In this document: in pieces, positions 9,574 through 18,103 of the stretch | Position numbering within the stretch: the first letter of the stretch is position 1 | Layout: each line of letters starts with the position of its first letter | NCBI RefSeq assembly: GCF_963675305.1 | Contig: NZ_OY776147.1 | Span: 744,001-808,000 of the forward strand | Length of the DNA: 64,000 nucleotides | Direction of reading: 5' to 3' | Source: an uncultured Hyphomonas sp. | GTDB lineage: Bacteria; Pseudomonadota; Alphaproteobacteria; Caulobacterales; Hyphomonadaceae | The notes under the pieces: generated by a model | Told to the model about the DNA's origin: nothing | What the model saw: the letters and a program-made list of their open reading frames with translations, nothing else | The model's database searches: none | Translations under genes and position numbers: made by a program

Positions 9574-9732
9574 CGGCCGGGACCTGCCCCTGACAGGCCC
9601 CTCCCGGCCGACACGATCCCCCCGGCAGGCACGACCTGACTGGCTCAGCTCTCCGACCCCCGAACCCCCGCCACCAGGCAGGACGGGCCGTCGGCGGGGA
9701 TCGTAATTTTTCCGGCTGACAGGTTTTCAGCC
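9574..9732 (+). ncRNA. Structured leader of nhaA, candidate cis-regulatory RNA or attenuator
   Basis: Three consecutive stem-loops can be drawn. The first pairs 9574-9582 with 9602-9610 (9 bp) and has a small inner helix. The second pairs 9613-9621 with 9696-9704 (9 bp) and continues inward for about five more pairs past one bulge. It is followed at once by a T5 run (9707-9711), as in an intrinsic terminator. A competing pairing, 9666-9672 with 9693-9699 (7 bp), would break that terminator stem. The third pairs 9714-9719 with 9727-9732. Mutually exclusive helices before a cation antiporter gene look like a riboswitch. nhaA-associated motifs, reported as lithium-responsive, are known, and the nhaA-II type is to my recollection from Caulobacterales. 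Membership here is inferred. Confidence 0.45.
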
Positions 9733-9770
9733 ATTCAACACATAAAAAACGCTCAAAAGGATGATTGTTC

Positions 9771-10982
9771 ATGGCCAAAGTTGTCGCCCGTATCCAGGAT
9801 TTCCTCAGACTTGAAAGCGCTGCCGGCCTGATCCTGATGATGGCGGCAGCCTTGGCGATTGTGGCGAACAACACGATCGCCAGCCATTGGTATGGGGCCT
9901 TCCTGTCGACGCCCGTGGCCGTGCAGTTCGGGGCCCTTGAAATCGCCAAGCCATTGCTGCTCTGGATCAATGATGGCCTGATGGCCGTGTTCTTCCTGCT
10001 GGTCGGCCTGGAGATCAAACGGGAGATCCTTGAGGGCGAATTGTCCTCCTTCGACAAGGCCGTGCTGCCCGCGCTTGCCGCCATTGGCGGCATGGCAGGG
10101 CCTGCACTGATCTATGTGGCGCTGAACCTGTCGTCCCCTGAAACCCTGCGCGGCTGGGCCATTCCGGCCGCCACCGACATTGCGTTCGCGCTCGGCATCC
10201 TGGCGTTGCTCGGCACGCGGGCGCCTGTCGCACTCAAGATACTGTTGCTCGCCATCGCCATTATCGACGACCTCGGCGCGATCCTGATCATCGCCGTGTT
10301 CTATACGGAGCAACTGTCCCTTCAGGCGCTCGGCCTGGCAGGTATCGGTTTCGCCGGTCTGGTCCTGATGAACCGGATGGGGGTCAAGCGGATCATGCCG
10401 TACATCCTCGTCGGCGTGTTTATCTGGGTCTGCGTTCTGAAGTCGGGCGTGCATGCCACCCTGGCCGGCGTGCTGACGGCGCTCGCCATCCCGCTGGCGG
10501 CGCGCAAGGAAACCGGACAGTCGCCGCTCCACAAGCTGGAGCACGGGCTTCACCCCTGGGTCGCCTACATGATCCTGCCGGTCTTCGCTTTCGCCAATGC
10601 GGGTGTGGACCTGCGCGGCGTGGACCTTGATGCCCTGACCGGTGCCGTCCCGCTCGGGATCGCGCTGGGCCTGTTCCTCGGCAAGCAGCTTGGAGTGTTT
10701 GGCCTCACCTATGTTGCGGTGAAATCGGGGCTCGCGCGACTGCCGTCCGGCGTGAGCTGGCTGCAGGTCTATGGCGTGGCCTGTCTCACCGGTGTGGGCT
10801 TTACGATGAGCCTGTTCATCGGCAGCCTTGCCTTCAGCACCCCTGAGGCATTGGACCAGGTGCGGCTGGGCGTCCTGATGGGATCTGTCGCCTCCGGCCT
10901 GCTCGGCTTTGCGGTGCTCCGCATGGCGAGCCGACCGAGGGACGCGGAGAATCTCGGCAGCATGCCGGCAGGGGCGACCTGA
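9771..10982 (+). CDS. nhaA: Na+/H+ antiporter NhaA
   Basis: NhaA exchanges external protons for internal sodium or lithium across the inner membrane. The ATG at 9771 is used, with AAAAGG ten bases upstream; an in-frame TTG two codons earlier is less likely. The 403-residue product is almost entirely hydrophobic helices. It carries the double aspartate of the ion site in A-I-I-D-D-L-G-A-I and the N-terminal L-E-S-A-A-G-L-I-L segment typical of the family. It lies behind a structured leader and converges on the aminotransferase gene. A 9-bp hairpin overlaps its stop codon. Confidence 0.96.
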   Translation: MAKVVARIQDFLRLESAAGLILMMAAALAIVANNTIASHWYGAFLSTPVAVQFGALEIAKPLLLWINDGLMAVFFLLVGLEIKREILEGELSSFDKAVLPALAAIGGMAGPALIYVALNLSSPETLRGWAIPAATDIAFALGILALLGTRAPVALKILLLAIAIIDDLGAILIIAVFYTEQLSLQALGLAGIGFAGLVLMNRMGVKRIMPYILVGVFIWVCVLKSGVHATLAGVLTALAIPLAARKETGQSPLHKLEHGLHPWVAYMILPVFAFANAGVDLRGVDLDALTGAVPLGIALGLFLGKQLGVFGLTYVAVKSGLARLPSGVSWLQVYGVACLTGVGFTMSLFIGSLAFSTPEALDQVRLGVLMGSVASGLLGFAVLRMASRPRDAENLGSMPAGAT

Positions 10983-10991
10983 CGCCCCTGC
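10968..10991. terminator. Hairpin at the nhaA / aminotransferase convergence
   Basis: GCAGGGGCG at 10968-10976 and its exact reverse complement at 10983-10991 form a 9-bp stem whose six-base loop holds most of the nhaA stop codon. It sits between two convergent genes only 12 bases apart. There is no T-run, so its action as a bidirectional terminator is inferred from position only. Confidence 0.35.
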
Positions 10992-10994
10992 AGG

Positions 10995-12155
10995 TCAGCC
11001 GTTGAAGGCGCGGATGGCTTCGATGATGCGGTCCTGGTCGTCTTCGCCGAGATAGGGGTGCATGGGCAGGGCGATGACGTAGCGGCTGGCGTCTTCGGTG
11101 ACAGGCAGGGTGCCGGCAGGCGGGGCCCACTCCGCGGCGAAGTCCTGCATGTGGATTGGTACGGGATAATAAACCGCCGTCGGAATCCCTTGTGTGCCAA
11201 GATGCGCCTGCAGGCCGTCGCGGTTCTCGTGCTCGATCACATATTGCGCCCAGACGCTCTTGCCCCCCTCGATCACATGCGGCACGCGGCGGACATGATC
11301 TTTCAATCCTTCCGTATACCGCGCGGCGACGTTCTGGCGCTGCTCGATCTCGTCGCCAAAGATTTTCAGCTTCTCCAGAAGGACCGCCGCCTGGATCGTA
11401 TCGAGACGGGAATTCATGCCGACGCGTAGCGACAGGTATTTCGGGTCGTGGTGGAAGTTGCGCTCGGCTGCGTCCGTTGGGGTCACCTTGCCATAGACGC
11501 GCAGCGCCTCGACCAGCTCGGCGAGCCGGTCGTCATTGGTCACCACCGCGCCGCCGTCGCCATAGCAGCCGAGGGGCTTCGCCGGGAAGAAGCTGGTGGT
11601 GGCGATGTCGGCCCAGTCGGTCGTCGCCTTGCCGTTCAGCGTGCAGCCGAAGCCCTGCGCATTGTCAGAGATCAGCTTCAGGCCTTCGCGGTCGCAGATC
11701 GCCTTGAGGGCCGGATAGTCTGCCGGCTGGCCGAACAGGTCCACCGCGATGACGACTTTCGGCGTCAGCTTGCCTTCGGCCTTCACGCGGGCGATGGCGG
11801 CCTCAAGGCTCGCCGGATCCATGTTGTAGGTGTCGGGCAGGATGTCGACGAAGACCGGCGAGGCGCCCGTCCACGGCACGACCTGCGCCGTCGCAACGAA
11901 GGTGAAGGAGGGGCAGAAGACCGCGTCACCAGGGCCGGTTTCCCACGCCATCAGAGGCAGGGCGATGGCGTCCGTGCCATTGGCGCAGCTGACCGAATGT
12001 TTCGCGCCGCACCAGGCGGCAAGCTGTTTCTCCAATTCGGTCACTTCCGGGCCGAGGACATAGCGTCCGCTTTCGACAACGGAGAGAATGGCGCTGTTGA
12101 GTTCGTTCTCGATCCGCTTGCGCTGGGCCTGAAGGTCGATGAAGGGAAGGGACAT
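10995..12155 (-). CDS. DegT/DnrJ/EryC1-type sugar aminotransferase
   Basis: These PLP enzymes transfer an amino group to a keto sugar bound to a nucleotide, making amino sugars for surface glycans. The 386-residue product has the family start (P-F-I-D-L-Q-A-Q), the A-N-G-T-D-A-I loop, the cofactor Asp in V-A-V-D-L-F-G and the Schiff-base Lys in S-F-F-P-A-K-P-L-G-C-Y-G-D-G-G-A. It borders the ABC exporter genes and marks the left end of the polysaccharide locus. The exact sugar substrate cannot be read from the sequence. Confidence 0.93.
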   Translation of the reverse strand: MSLPFIDLQAQRKRIENELNSAILSVVESGRYVLGPEVTELEKQLAAWCGAKHSVSCANGTDAIALPLMAWETGPGDAVFCPSFTFVATAQVVPWTGASPVFVDILPDTYNMDPASLEAAIARVKAEGKLTPKVVIAVDLFGQPADYPALKAICDREGLKLISDNAQGFGCTLNGKATTDWADIATTSFFPAKPLGCYGDGGAVVTNDDRLAELVEALRVYGKVTPTDAAERNFHHDPKYLSLRVGMNSRLDTIQAAVLLEKLKIFGDEIEQRQNVAARYTEGLKDHVRRVPHVIEGGKSVWAQYVIEHENRDGLQAHLGTQGIPTAVYYPVPIHMQDFAAEWAPPAGTLPVTEDASRYVIALPMHPYLGEDDQDRIIEAIRAFNG

Positions 12156-12269
12156 TACGATAGCTCCGGAATATTACCCGCCCCCGATATGGTCTGTCGC
12201 GGCAACAGGCAAATCACGCGTGGTTACTGTCTGCTGCGGCGCTTTGTGAACGAGGGGAGACGAGGCGGT

Positions 12270-13070
12270 TCAGGCAGATCTGGCGGCGAGGCGCGGAAAC
12301 GAGGAATCGTTGCTGAATTCTTCGATGACCTCGCCGACGGGCCCCAACGCTTTTACCTTGCCATTCTGAAGCCACAGGCAACGGTCACAGACCCGTTCCA
12401 GAAGGCTGCGGTTGTGGGTCGCGATGACGGTGATCCCGGCATTGCCCACAAGGTCGCTCATGCGCTGGGTCGCCTTTTTCTGGAACTCTGAGTCGCCCGC
12501 TCCAATCCATTCGTCGAGCAGCAGAATCTCGGGATTATTGTAGACAGCGATCGAGAACGACAGGCGCATGGCCATACCGCGCGAATAGGTGCGAACCGGC
12601 ATGTCGATAAAGTCCCCGAGTTCACTGAATTCCAGGATCTCCGGGAGCGCGCTATCAATCTGGCGACGTGTCATACCTTGGATAATGCCTCGCAGGTATA
12701 TGTTCTGGCGCCCGGAAAACTCCGGATTAATCCCGAGATTGATGTTGTACATGTTGCGCGTCTGGCCATTGATTTCGAGATAGCCGGAGGTCGGGCGGTA
12801 AATCCCGCCGAGCACCCGCAACAATGTGGATTTCCCGCAGCCATTGCGCCCGATGATTCCCAGCCGCTCCCCGGACTGGACCCTGAAGGACACCCCGGAC
12901 AGGGCTTCGATAAAATCGGGCACATCCCCGTCATCAGCAGGTGGCTGTACGTTGCCGCTTTTTGAGGAGGATTGTGCCAGCTGTCGGCTCGCCCGGCGCG
13001 ATTTTCGGATCTCTCCTTTGCCCTGAAGCGGATATCTTAGGGAGATATTTTCGGCAATAATATGAACCAA
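12270..13070 (-). CDS. Polysaccharide ABC exporter, ATP-binding subunit (Wzt/KpsT-like)
   Basis: This is the ATPase of an ABC-2 exporter for lipid-linked polysaccharide. A TTG start at 13070 is preferred because GGAG lies seven bases upstream and the first codons (H-I-I-A-E-N-I-S-L-R-Y-P) open the nucleotide-binding domain; the start falls 10 bases from the permease stop. The 266-residue product has Walker A G-R-N-G-C-G-K-S-T, a Y-S-R-G-M signature, Walker B I-L-L-L-D-E-W and the switch His in A-T-H-N. It ends after the ATPase domain, so it lacks the C-terminal glycan-binding domain of Wzt proteins for O antigen. In that respect it is closer to capsule-type KpsT. Confidence 0.93.
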   Translation of the reverse strand: MVHIIAENISLRYPLQGKGEIRKSRRASRQLAQSSSKSGNVQPPADDGDVPDFIEALSGVSFRVQSGERLGIIGRNGCGKSTLLRVLGGIYRPTSGYLEINGQTRNMYNINLGINPEFSGRQNIYLRGIIQGMTRRQIDSALPEILEFSELGDFIDMPVRTYSRGMAMRLSFSIAVYNNPEILLLDEWIGAGDSEFQKKATQRMSDLVGNAGITVIATHNRSLLERVCDRCLWLQNGKVKALGPVGEVIEEFSNDSSFPRLAARSA

Positions 13071-13080
13071 TTCTATGCTC

Positions 13081-13941
13081 CTAAAGCCACAGGACGATCC
13101 TGTTGCGATACCTCGCGAAAGCAACAAGCGTGACACTCCAGCCGACCACCGTCAGTACGCTCACATAGATCCAGCTCTCATAATTGATCTGCGGATCGAT
13201 CAGCGGATTTCGGAAGATTTCCATGAAATGGTACAGCGGATTCCACCACAGGATATCGAACAGGTGCCCCATACTTTTCGGGTACCAGAATATGGGTAGC
13301 AGAAAGAACATCGGCCGCATCACTGCCTGGATGAGCTGACCGACATCGCGATAACGCGTTCCCATCATCCCGAGCAGCATCTTGACCCATACAGCGTTGA
13401 ACAGGAACATGGCCAGTGCCAGCAGGCTGACCCAGGCATGCACGGGCAAACTGTATTGCTCCTTCCAAGCGTAATACACCATCAGCCCGGCAACGACCGA
13501 GACTGAGAAGGCGAAATTATAGAACTCCCGTAGTATCGCCTTGAACACATATACTGTGAAAGGGAGCCGGTCGTTGAGTATCCAGTTTTTTGACGAACTG
13601 AATACGACTGACGACGTTGTGAGCGATTGGTTCATATACTGGAACATGCACAGGCCGACCGCAAAATAGAGATTGTACGATGCGGCGTCGTCGGGTTTCA
13701 GGACTGTTCCGAAGATCACCAGCTTGATGCCGATGAAGATAGCAAAGGAAATCGCGACCCAGGCGACGCCGAACAAGGTCCTGTTGTAAGTGTTACGAAA
13801 CTCGACCCAGGACAGGGCCGTCCAGATCCGCCACTTCGAAAAGCCCTCGACAACATCGTTCCAGGAATCGGCAAGCGTACTGAGTAGATTTCTGGACGCA
13901 CCTGGACGTACGTCGATGATGGTCAAATTATCTACACTCAA
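13081..13941 (-). CDS. Polysaccharide ABC exporter, permease subunit (Wzm/KpsM-like)
   Basis: The 286-residue product is an ABC-2 type membrane protein with about six hydrophobic helices and the family segment R-N-T-Y-N-R-T-L-F-G-V-A-W near residues 50-62. It also has the P-x-F-W-Y-P-like motif (L-P-I-F-W-Y-P-K-S) before the last helices. It would form the channel that carries the finished polymer across the inner membrane with the ATPase encoded 10 bases downstream. Together they show that the locus uses an ABC route and not a Wzx/Wzy route. Confidence 0.93.
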   Translation of the reverse strand: MSVDNLTIIDVRPGASRNLLSTLADSWNDVVEGFSKWRIWTALSWVEFRNTYNRTLFGVAWVAISFAIFIGIKLVIFGTVLKPDDAASYNLYFAVGLCMFQYMNQSLTTSSVVFSSSKNWILNDRLPFTVYVFKAILREFYNFAFSVSVVAGLMVYYAWKEQYSLPVHAWVSLLALAMFLFNAVWVKMLLGMMGTRYRDVGQLIQAVMRPMFFLLPIFWYPKSMGHLFDILWWNPLYHFMEIFRNPLIDPQINYESWIYVSVLTVVGWSVTLVAFARYRNRIVLWL

Positions 13942-14066
13942 AGTCTTACCTGCCTGTCGCCGCTCCCCAGCCGGCTGGCGAGGATGTAACCAGACTTCCT
14001 GTTCGGAAGATAGTCTGTTGCAGTCGCAGCTGTGCAGTCATTCCTGGCAAGTTACAAGTACGCAGT

Positions 14067-15707
14067 TCAGACCGGTGTGAACATAATGTGCCTGAATTGA
14101 ATGCCGAGATGACGCGTGTCCGTGCTCCCCTGGGAAGCGGGTGAAACCGGCGCGTTGTGACGTATTTCGAGCGTGGTGGGTTCGTCAGTCTGCGCGTTCG
14201 GGATTGTCACGATGCCGGAAAAGCCGACCGGATACGGGGATTGGGGCGCGACCAAACGGTGCTTGATCCGCCGCAGGTGGCGCAGCCGGCCGCCGATATC
14301 CGGGCGTATCGTCTTTTTCAGTGCGACGTTCTGACCATCAACGCTCACAGCGAGCGAATTCAGTATGCTCAGAGACATTGCGGACAGAGCCAGCAATTCG
14401 ATGCGGTAGCGTCCGGGCTGCAGATCTTTCAACCGGATGGTCGATGGTGTTTCAGGCCCGGTCCAGCGTCCTTCAGACTCTGCATGGTGCCAGTTTTTGC
14501 CATCTATCAGGCTTGAAAGGTTCGCGACCACACCGGAGGGCGGCGCGGTGACGGCCGGGCTTGCCTTTGGCGGAACCGGGGCAGGCTGAGGCGGCGCCTT
14601 GTTCTGTTTGAGTTTCTGATACTCTGAAAAATAATGCTGAAGTTCTTCCTGCACCTGAGCCATCTGCAGCTTCAGGAGGGCGTAATCTTCGGTCAGCGAT
14701 GTCTGCGCACTCTCGTTCGCTTTGATGCGCTCAATCCTGGCTGCCTGTTCGATCAGCCGGTTTTCGGCCTCCCTGAGGGCCAGCTGCTTGTCAGCGAGAT
14801 CTCTGCGGACAGTGTCCATGTTGTGCCGGGTTTCGTTCAGCTCTTCCTGCACCTCTGCCCGCTGATGACGTTCCGTTTCGAGTTCGGATTGCAACTTAGT
14901 GGCAAACACTTCATTTTCGCGCAGCTTCGCATATTCACGCCAGATTTTGTCCCGGTCGAAGACGCCGTCCAGGGGCGTTGCAGATCTCGTGGGAAGATCC
15001 GCGCTGGCTTCCAGCATTTCGAATGTTTCGATCAGCTCCGGCTGTTGCCGGACAATGTCGGAGGCGAGAAATGAATTCAGCCCGTCGTTCAGGTTGGGCC
15101 GCGCCGACATATCGGGCGCGGAGGTCTCGATCTCTTCCTGCTTTGGCAGGCCGAACCGGTTCTCGAGCAGTTCGGCCAGAGCGCCGGGAGCCTTCAGGTG
15201 GCTGCGATGAGCGAGCAAAGCCGTGTCGGAATTTTGCTGATAAAATTGCAGCATGGCCTGATGGTAGGCTTGCCAGGCTTTCAGATGCTGGGTCGCGTTT
15301 TGCGGTGCGTCAGGTGTCTTGGCCAACTGGTCGGTGAGCGTGTCTACCGGACTGGAATAAAGGAGCAGAAAACGGCACCGTTCATCAAGTTCCCGCCAAA
15401 AATCTGCCATGAGCAATGCTTCACGGCTGGCCCAACCCCAGGTGGGAGAATAGGCGTTCGACAGGATGAGGTTTGAAGCGGCCCACTTCCACGCGCCGCC
15501 TACCGGCATACCGCTTTGAAGCGAGCCCGAAGTCAGGGTATCAATTTCCAGATCATGGGACCGGCAATATCGTTCGCCGATTTCCGCGGGTGTATAGGCC
15601 CCGTCTGCCTTATTTTCCTGAGGTGCAGATACTCCAAAAGCCCGGAGTGTGGTTTCTGCCGAAAGACAATCGCCTTGCGACATGCTCGTTGCGATCAGTA
15701 TGCTCAT
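14067..15707 (-). CDS. Large coiled-coil protein with degenerate sulfotransferase-like N-terminal domain and a C-terminal beta domain
   Basis: The 546-residue product has three parts. Residues 1-170 resemble the P-loop sulfotransferase-like proteins of glycan clusters, with a W-G-W segment followed by the helix L-M-A-D-F-W-R-E-L. However, the nucleotide-binding loop reads S-M-S-Q-G-D-C-L-S, not a G-x-x-K/R-S/T-G-T type loop, so PAPS binding is doubtful. Residues about 260-390 are a long heptad-rich coiled coil. The last 130 residues (from G-K-N-W-H-H-A-E) are beta-rich, like C-terminal domains appended to glycan-modifying enzymes. A role as scaffold or regulator of chain assembly is inferred from the ABC genes next door and the shape of the protein. 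Confidence 0.6.
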   Translation of the reverse strand: MSILIATSMSQGDCLSAETTLRAFGVSAPQENKADGAYTPAEIGERYCRSHDLEIDTLTSGSLQSGMPVGGAWKWAASNLILSNAYSPTWGWASREALLMADFWRELDERCRFLLLYSSPVDTLTDQLAKTPDAPQNATQHLKAWQAYHQAMLQFYQQNSDTALLAHRSHLKAPGALAELLENRFGLPKQEEIETSAPDMSARPNLNDGLNSFLASDIVRQQPELIETFEMLEASADLPTRSATPLDGVFDRDKIWREYAKLRENEVFATKLQSELETERHQRAEVQEELNETRHNMDTVRRDLADKQLALREAENRLIEQAARIERIKANESAQTSLTEDYALLKLQMAQVQEELQHYFSEYQKLKQNKAPPQPAPVPPKASPAVTAPPSGVVANLSSLIDGKNWHHAESEGRWTGPETPSTIRLKDLQPGRYRIELLALSAMSLSILNSLAVSVDGQNVALKKTIRPDIGGRLRHLRRIKHRLVAPQSPYPVGFSGIVTIPNAQTDEPTTLEIRHNAPVSPASQGSTDTRHLGIQFRHIMFTPV

Positions 15708-15987
15708 GCGGCCTCGTTTCGGATCCGGGTCAGTTGTGTTTGTGGTGACACCTAGCGAAATAAATCAAATAGTTGAACCGCTTAATTAAGTTATATTTGA
15801 ATTTTTAGGTTGATTGGTAAACCGCGTCTCAACTAGTGCATTGTTTACTGTCGTCTAGACTAAATAATTCCCGTTTGGGGGTGATGTTCTTCCAATTTTC
15901 GCGTGTTCCGCGATTTCCCGGAGTTCTGTCTGTTCGGGTCTGATCGGGAAGTGTTGGAAGAAGTGTTGCGTGAGTGTGGAGTAAGAC
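15708..15987. promoter_or_regulatory. AT-rich divergent promoter region
   Basis: This gap separates the minus-strand exporter side of the locus from the plus-strand biosynthetic side. Bases 15750-15870 are much richer in A and T than anything nearby, and include TTAATTAA at 15782-15789. No gene is seen in it. It probably holds promoters for both directions, but I cannot assign -35/-10 boxes with confidence. Confidence 0.4.
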
Positions 15988-17148
15988 TTGTACGGTCAGA
16001 AAAGTGAGTTTGCCGCTGCGCTGAAATTTCTGTCGCAGGAGCACAAGCCTGATTGTCTCCTCCATATCGGTGCGGGACGCGTTCAGCTGAACTGGATGCA
16101 TACAGAGTTGGGGGCCGTTTCCGGTCTGTTGGTTGATCCGGATGTGTCCCGCACGGAGTGGTTGAATTCCGTCTTCCGCAATCAGGCCAGTGTTCACGTT
16201 CGCGACGCCGTCCTCTCTGCCAAGCGTGGGACTGCACGCTTCTATCGTACCAATCTTCGCTCTGAAAACGGACTGATGCCGCCAGTTGCATTGCGTGACT
16301 ACTGGAAGAACATCCGGCGGACCGATGTCCAGGATCTTCCGACCCAGACTTTGGCCGAACTCCTGGACGGCGATCCGCAACTTGCAAAGCTGCAGAGCCG
16401 TATCAATTGGGCGGTTTTTGACTCTCTGCCGGCGATGAGTGCGATCATGGCGGTAGGAGATGACGTGTTCGATCAGCTAAGTGTGGTTGTCACCCGGTCT
16501 CTCAAGGGGCTAGGGGAGTCCGGTGAGGTCGACGCTATGCTTTCTGAATGCCGGCGCGAGACGCTGGTGGCGTTCATGGAGGCACGCGATTTCGTCGTTT
16601 TGACATCCGTTTCCGACGGGCACCCCGATTTCGTACTGGACGTTTTTGTCAGAGATTGGAAGCGCCGTCATGAGAGTGCTTTGGCGGAACAGTCGCAGAA
16701 GTATGAGAGTGCTTTGGCGGAACAGTCGCAGAAGTATGAGAGTGCTTTGGCGGAACAGTCGCAGAAGTATGAGAGTGCTTTGGCGGAACAGTCGCAGAAG
16801 TATGAGAGTGCTTTGGCGGAGCAGGCACAGAAGTATGAAAGTGCTTTAGCGGAGCAATCGCGCAAGCATGAAACTGCTCTGGCAGAGCAGTTGCAAAAAG
16901 TTGAAACCGGCGAGATTTCGTCGCTGCGCGGGAAGCTGGAGGCGGCTGAGGAAACATGCAGCCTGGCACGAAAAGAGGCGTCGCTCGCGCAGAACAATCT
17001 CAATGCGTTACGTGTCAAATATGCAGAATTGTCAGACTCCCAGATGAAGCTGGAGCAATTCGTGGAGGCGGTGGAAGCTGATCTGAGTGACTTTTCATCG
17101 CTTTTCGGAAGCGGCAGTCAGAAAAAAGAAAAGAAAACAGATGAGTAA
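15988..17148 (+). CDS. FkbM-like methyltransferase-type domain fused to an 11-residue-repeat coiled coil
   Basis: The start is TTG 15988, with GGAG six bases upstream. The first 220 residues begin L-L-H-I-G-A-G, a Rossmann-type glycine motif, then V-D-P-D at the end of the second strand. They continue like FkbM/methyltransferase-type proteins found among glycan genes, though I see no secure catalytic residues. Seven tandem 11-residue units (E-S-A-L-A-E-Q-S-Q-K-Y and variants) follow at about residues 229-305. A further coiled coil and a Lys-rich end complete the 386 residues. The stop codon overlaps the start of the sulfotransferase gene downstream, showing translational coupling. Confidence 0.6.
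   Translation: MYGQKSEFAAALKFLSQEHKPDCLLHIGAGRVQLNWMHTELGAVSGLLVDPDVSRTEWLNSVFRNQASVHVRDAVLSAKRGTARFYRTNLRSENGLMPPVALRDYWKNIRRTDVQDLPTQTLAELLDGDPQLAKLQSRINWAVFDSLPAMSAIMAVGDDVFDQLSVVVTRSLKGLGESGEVDAMLSECRRETLVAFMEARDFVVLTSVSDGHPDFVLDVFVRDWKRRHESALAEQSQKYESALAEQSQKYESALAEQSQKYESALAEQSQKYESALAEQAQKYESALAEQSRKHETALAEQLQKVETGEISSLRGKLEAAEETCSLARKEASLAQNNLNALRVKYAELSDSQMKLEQFVEAVEADLSDFSSLFGSGSQKKEKKTDE
16672..16902 (+). repeat. Seven tandem 33-bp repeats inside a coding region
   Basis: Units start at 16672, 16705, 16738, 16771, 16804, 16837 and 16870. The first four are identical over all 33 bases; the fifth differs at three positions and the last two progressively more. The period of 33 bases keeps frame and encodes 11 residues. 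An 11-residue (hendecad) repeat can form a slightly right-handed coiled coil. The identity of the first four units points to recent expansion by slippage or unequal exchange, so the copy number may vary between strains. Confidence 0.95.
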
Positions 17149-18103
17149 GCCCGATGTCGCATTACAGCGGGCAGACGCGATCCAGAAGGGGTTGCAGGAA
17201 TTGAAGCAGTCCATCGTTCTGAAGGCAGCCGGTCGCCTGGAGAGTTCCACGGTTGAGGCCGCGCGCAAATCTGTAAAGGCGCTGCAAAAGAAGTTTGAGG
17301 CACGCCCCCGCGGCATGGCCGGACCTCCGCTCGTCCGGACCATCCACCACCTGTCCTGCACAGGCGGAACCCTGATTGCCAAGTGTATCGCCTCCATGAC
17401 GAATGTGATCGTGCTGAACGAAATCGACTTGCAGAGCTCCCAGGTGCCTTCCGCGAAAGGCCAGTTCCCGTTCACGCCGACAGACCTGGTGGCCCTGTTG
17501 CGTCAGGGCGACCGGTTTGTCCCGGAGGAAGAGCTGGCCAATCTGTTCCTGGCGGGCGTGCAGGCCATTGCCGAAGATGAACGCCGCAGGGGCCGGAATC
17601 TTGTTTTGCGTGACCATACCCACAGTCACTTTCTGACGGGCTCCGAGCCGAGATCGACACCAACCTTGCGGGAAATTGTAGGCCAGAAGTTCCCGACGGC
17701 ATCCATCGTAACGGTCCGGGACCCGGTCGACAGTTTTCTGTCAATGAAAAAGCAGAATTGGCATCAAAGTTTTGAGCCATCGACATTCGAGGAGTATTGC
17801 AGGCGTTATCTGCACTTTCTGCAGTGTTACAAGACTGTGAAGATCATCAAGTATGAAGATCTAGTTGAAGCTCCGCAGCAAGTCATGCAAGTGATCTGCG
17901 ACGAACTTGAATTGGAGTATTTCGAGCAATTCGAAGAAGTGTACGGCGCGTTCCGCTTTTCCGGCGATAGCGGGCGCCGGGGGCATACCGGTATTGCTTC
18001 GCGGCCGCGGCGCGAGCTGGAAAACAGTTTCATTGTGGAGGCCGGCCAGGCCTCCAGCTATGAGAAGCTCGCCCGCACCCTGGGTTACGAAAAGGTTGCA
18101 TGA
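17141..18103 (+). CDS. Sulfotransferase family protein
   Basis: The ATG at 17141 overlaps the preceding stop codon region and gives 320 residues. After a helical N-terminus, the PAPS-binding 5' loop is seen as H-H-L-S-C-T-G-G-T-L-I-A-K near residues 68-80. The 3'-phosphate site is V-R-D-P-V-D-S-F-L-S, followed by a helix pair. This is the fold that transfers sulfate from PAPS to a sugar hydroxyl. The stop overlaps the next gene by four bases (ATGA), so it is one message with the flanking genes. The acceptor is presumably the glycan made by this locus. Confidence 0.8.
   Translation: MSKPDVALQRADAIQKGLQELKQSIVLKAAGRLESSTVEAARKSVKALQKKFEARPRGMAGPPLVRTIHHLSCTGGTLIAKCIASMTNVIVLNEIDLQSSQVPSAKGQFPFTPTDLVALLRQGDRFVPEEELANLFLAGVQAIAEDERRRGRNLVLRDHTHSHFLTGSEPRSTPTLREIVGQKFPTASIVTVRDPVDSFLSMKKQNWHQSFEPSTFEEYCRRYLHFLQCYKTVKIIKYEDLVEAPQQVMQVICDELELEYFEQFEEVYGAFRFSGDSGRRGHTGIASRPRRELENSFIVEAGQASSYEKLARTLGYEKVA

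Noticed and set aside
16672..16902. CRISPR array
   Set aside because: The 33-bp units are directly adjacent with no spacers and lie in frame inside a coding sequence.
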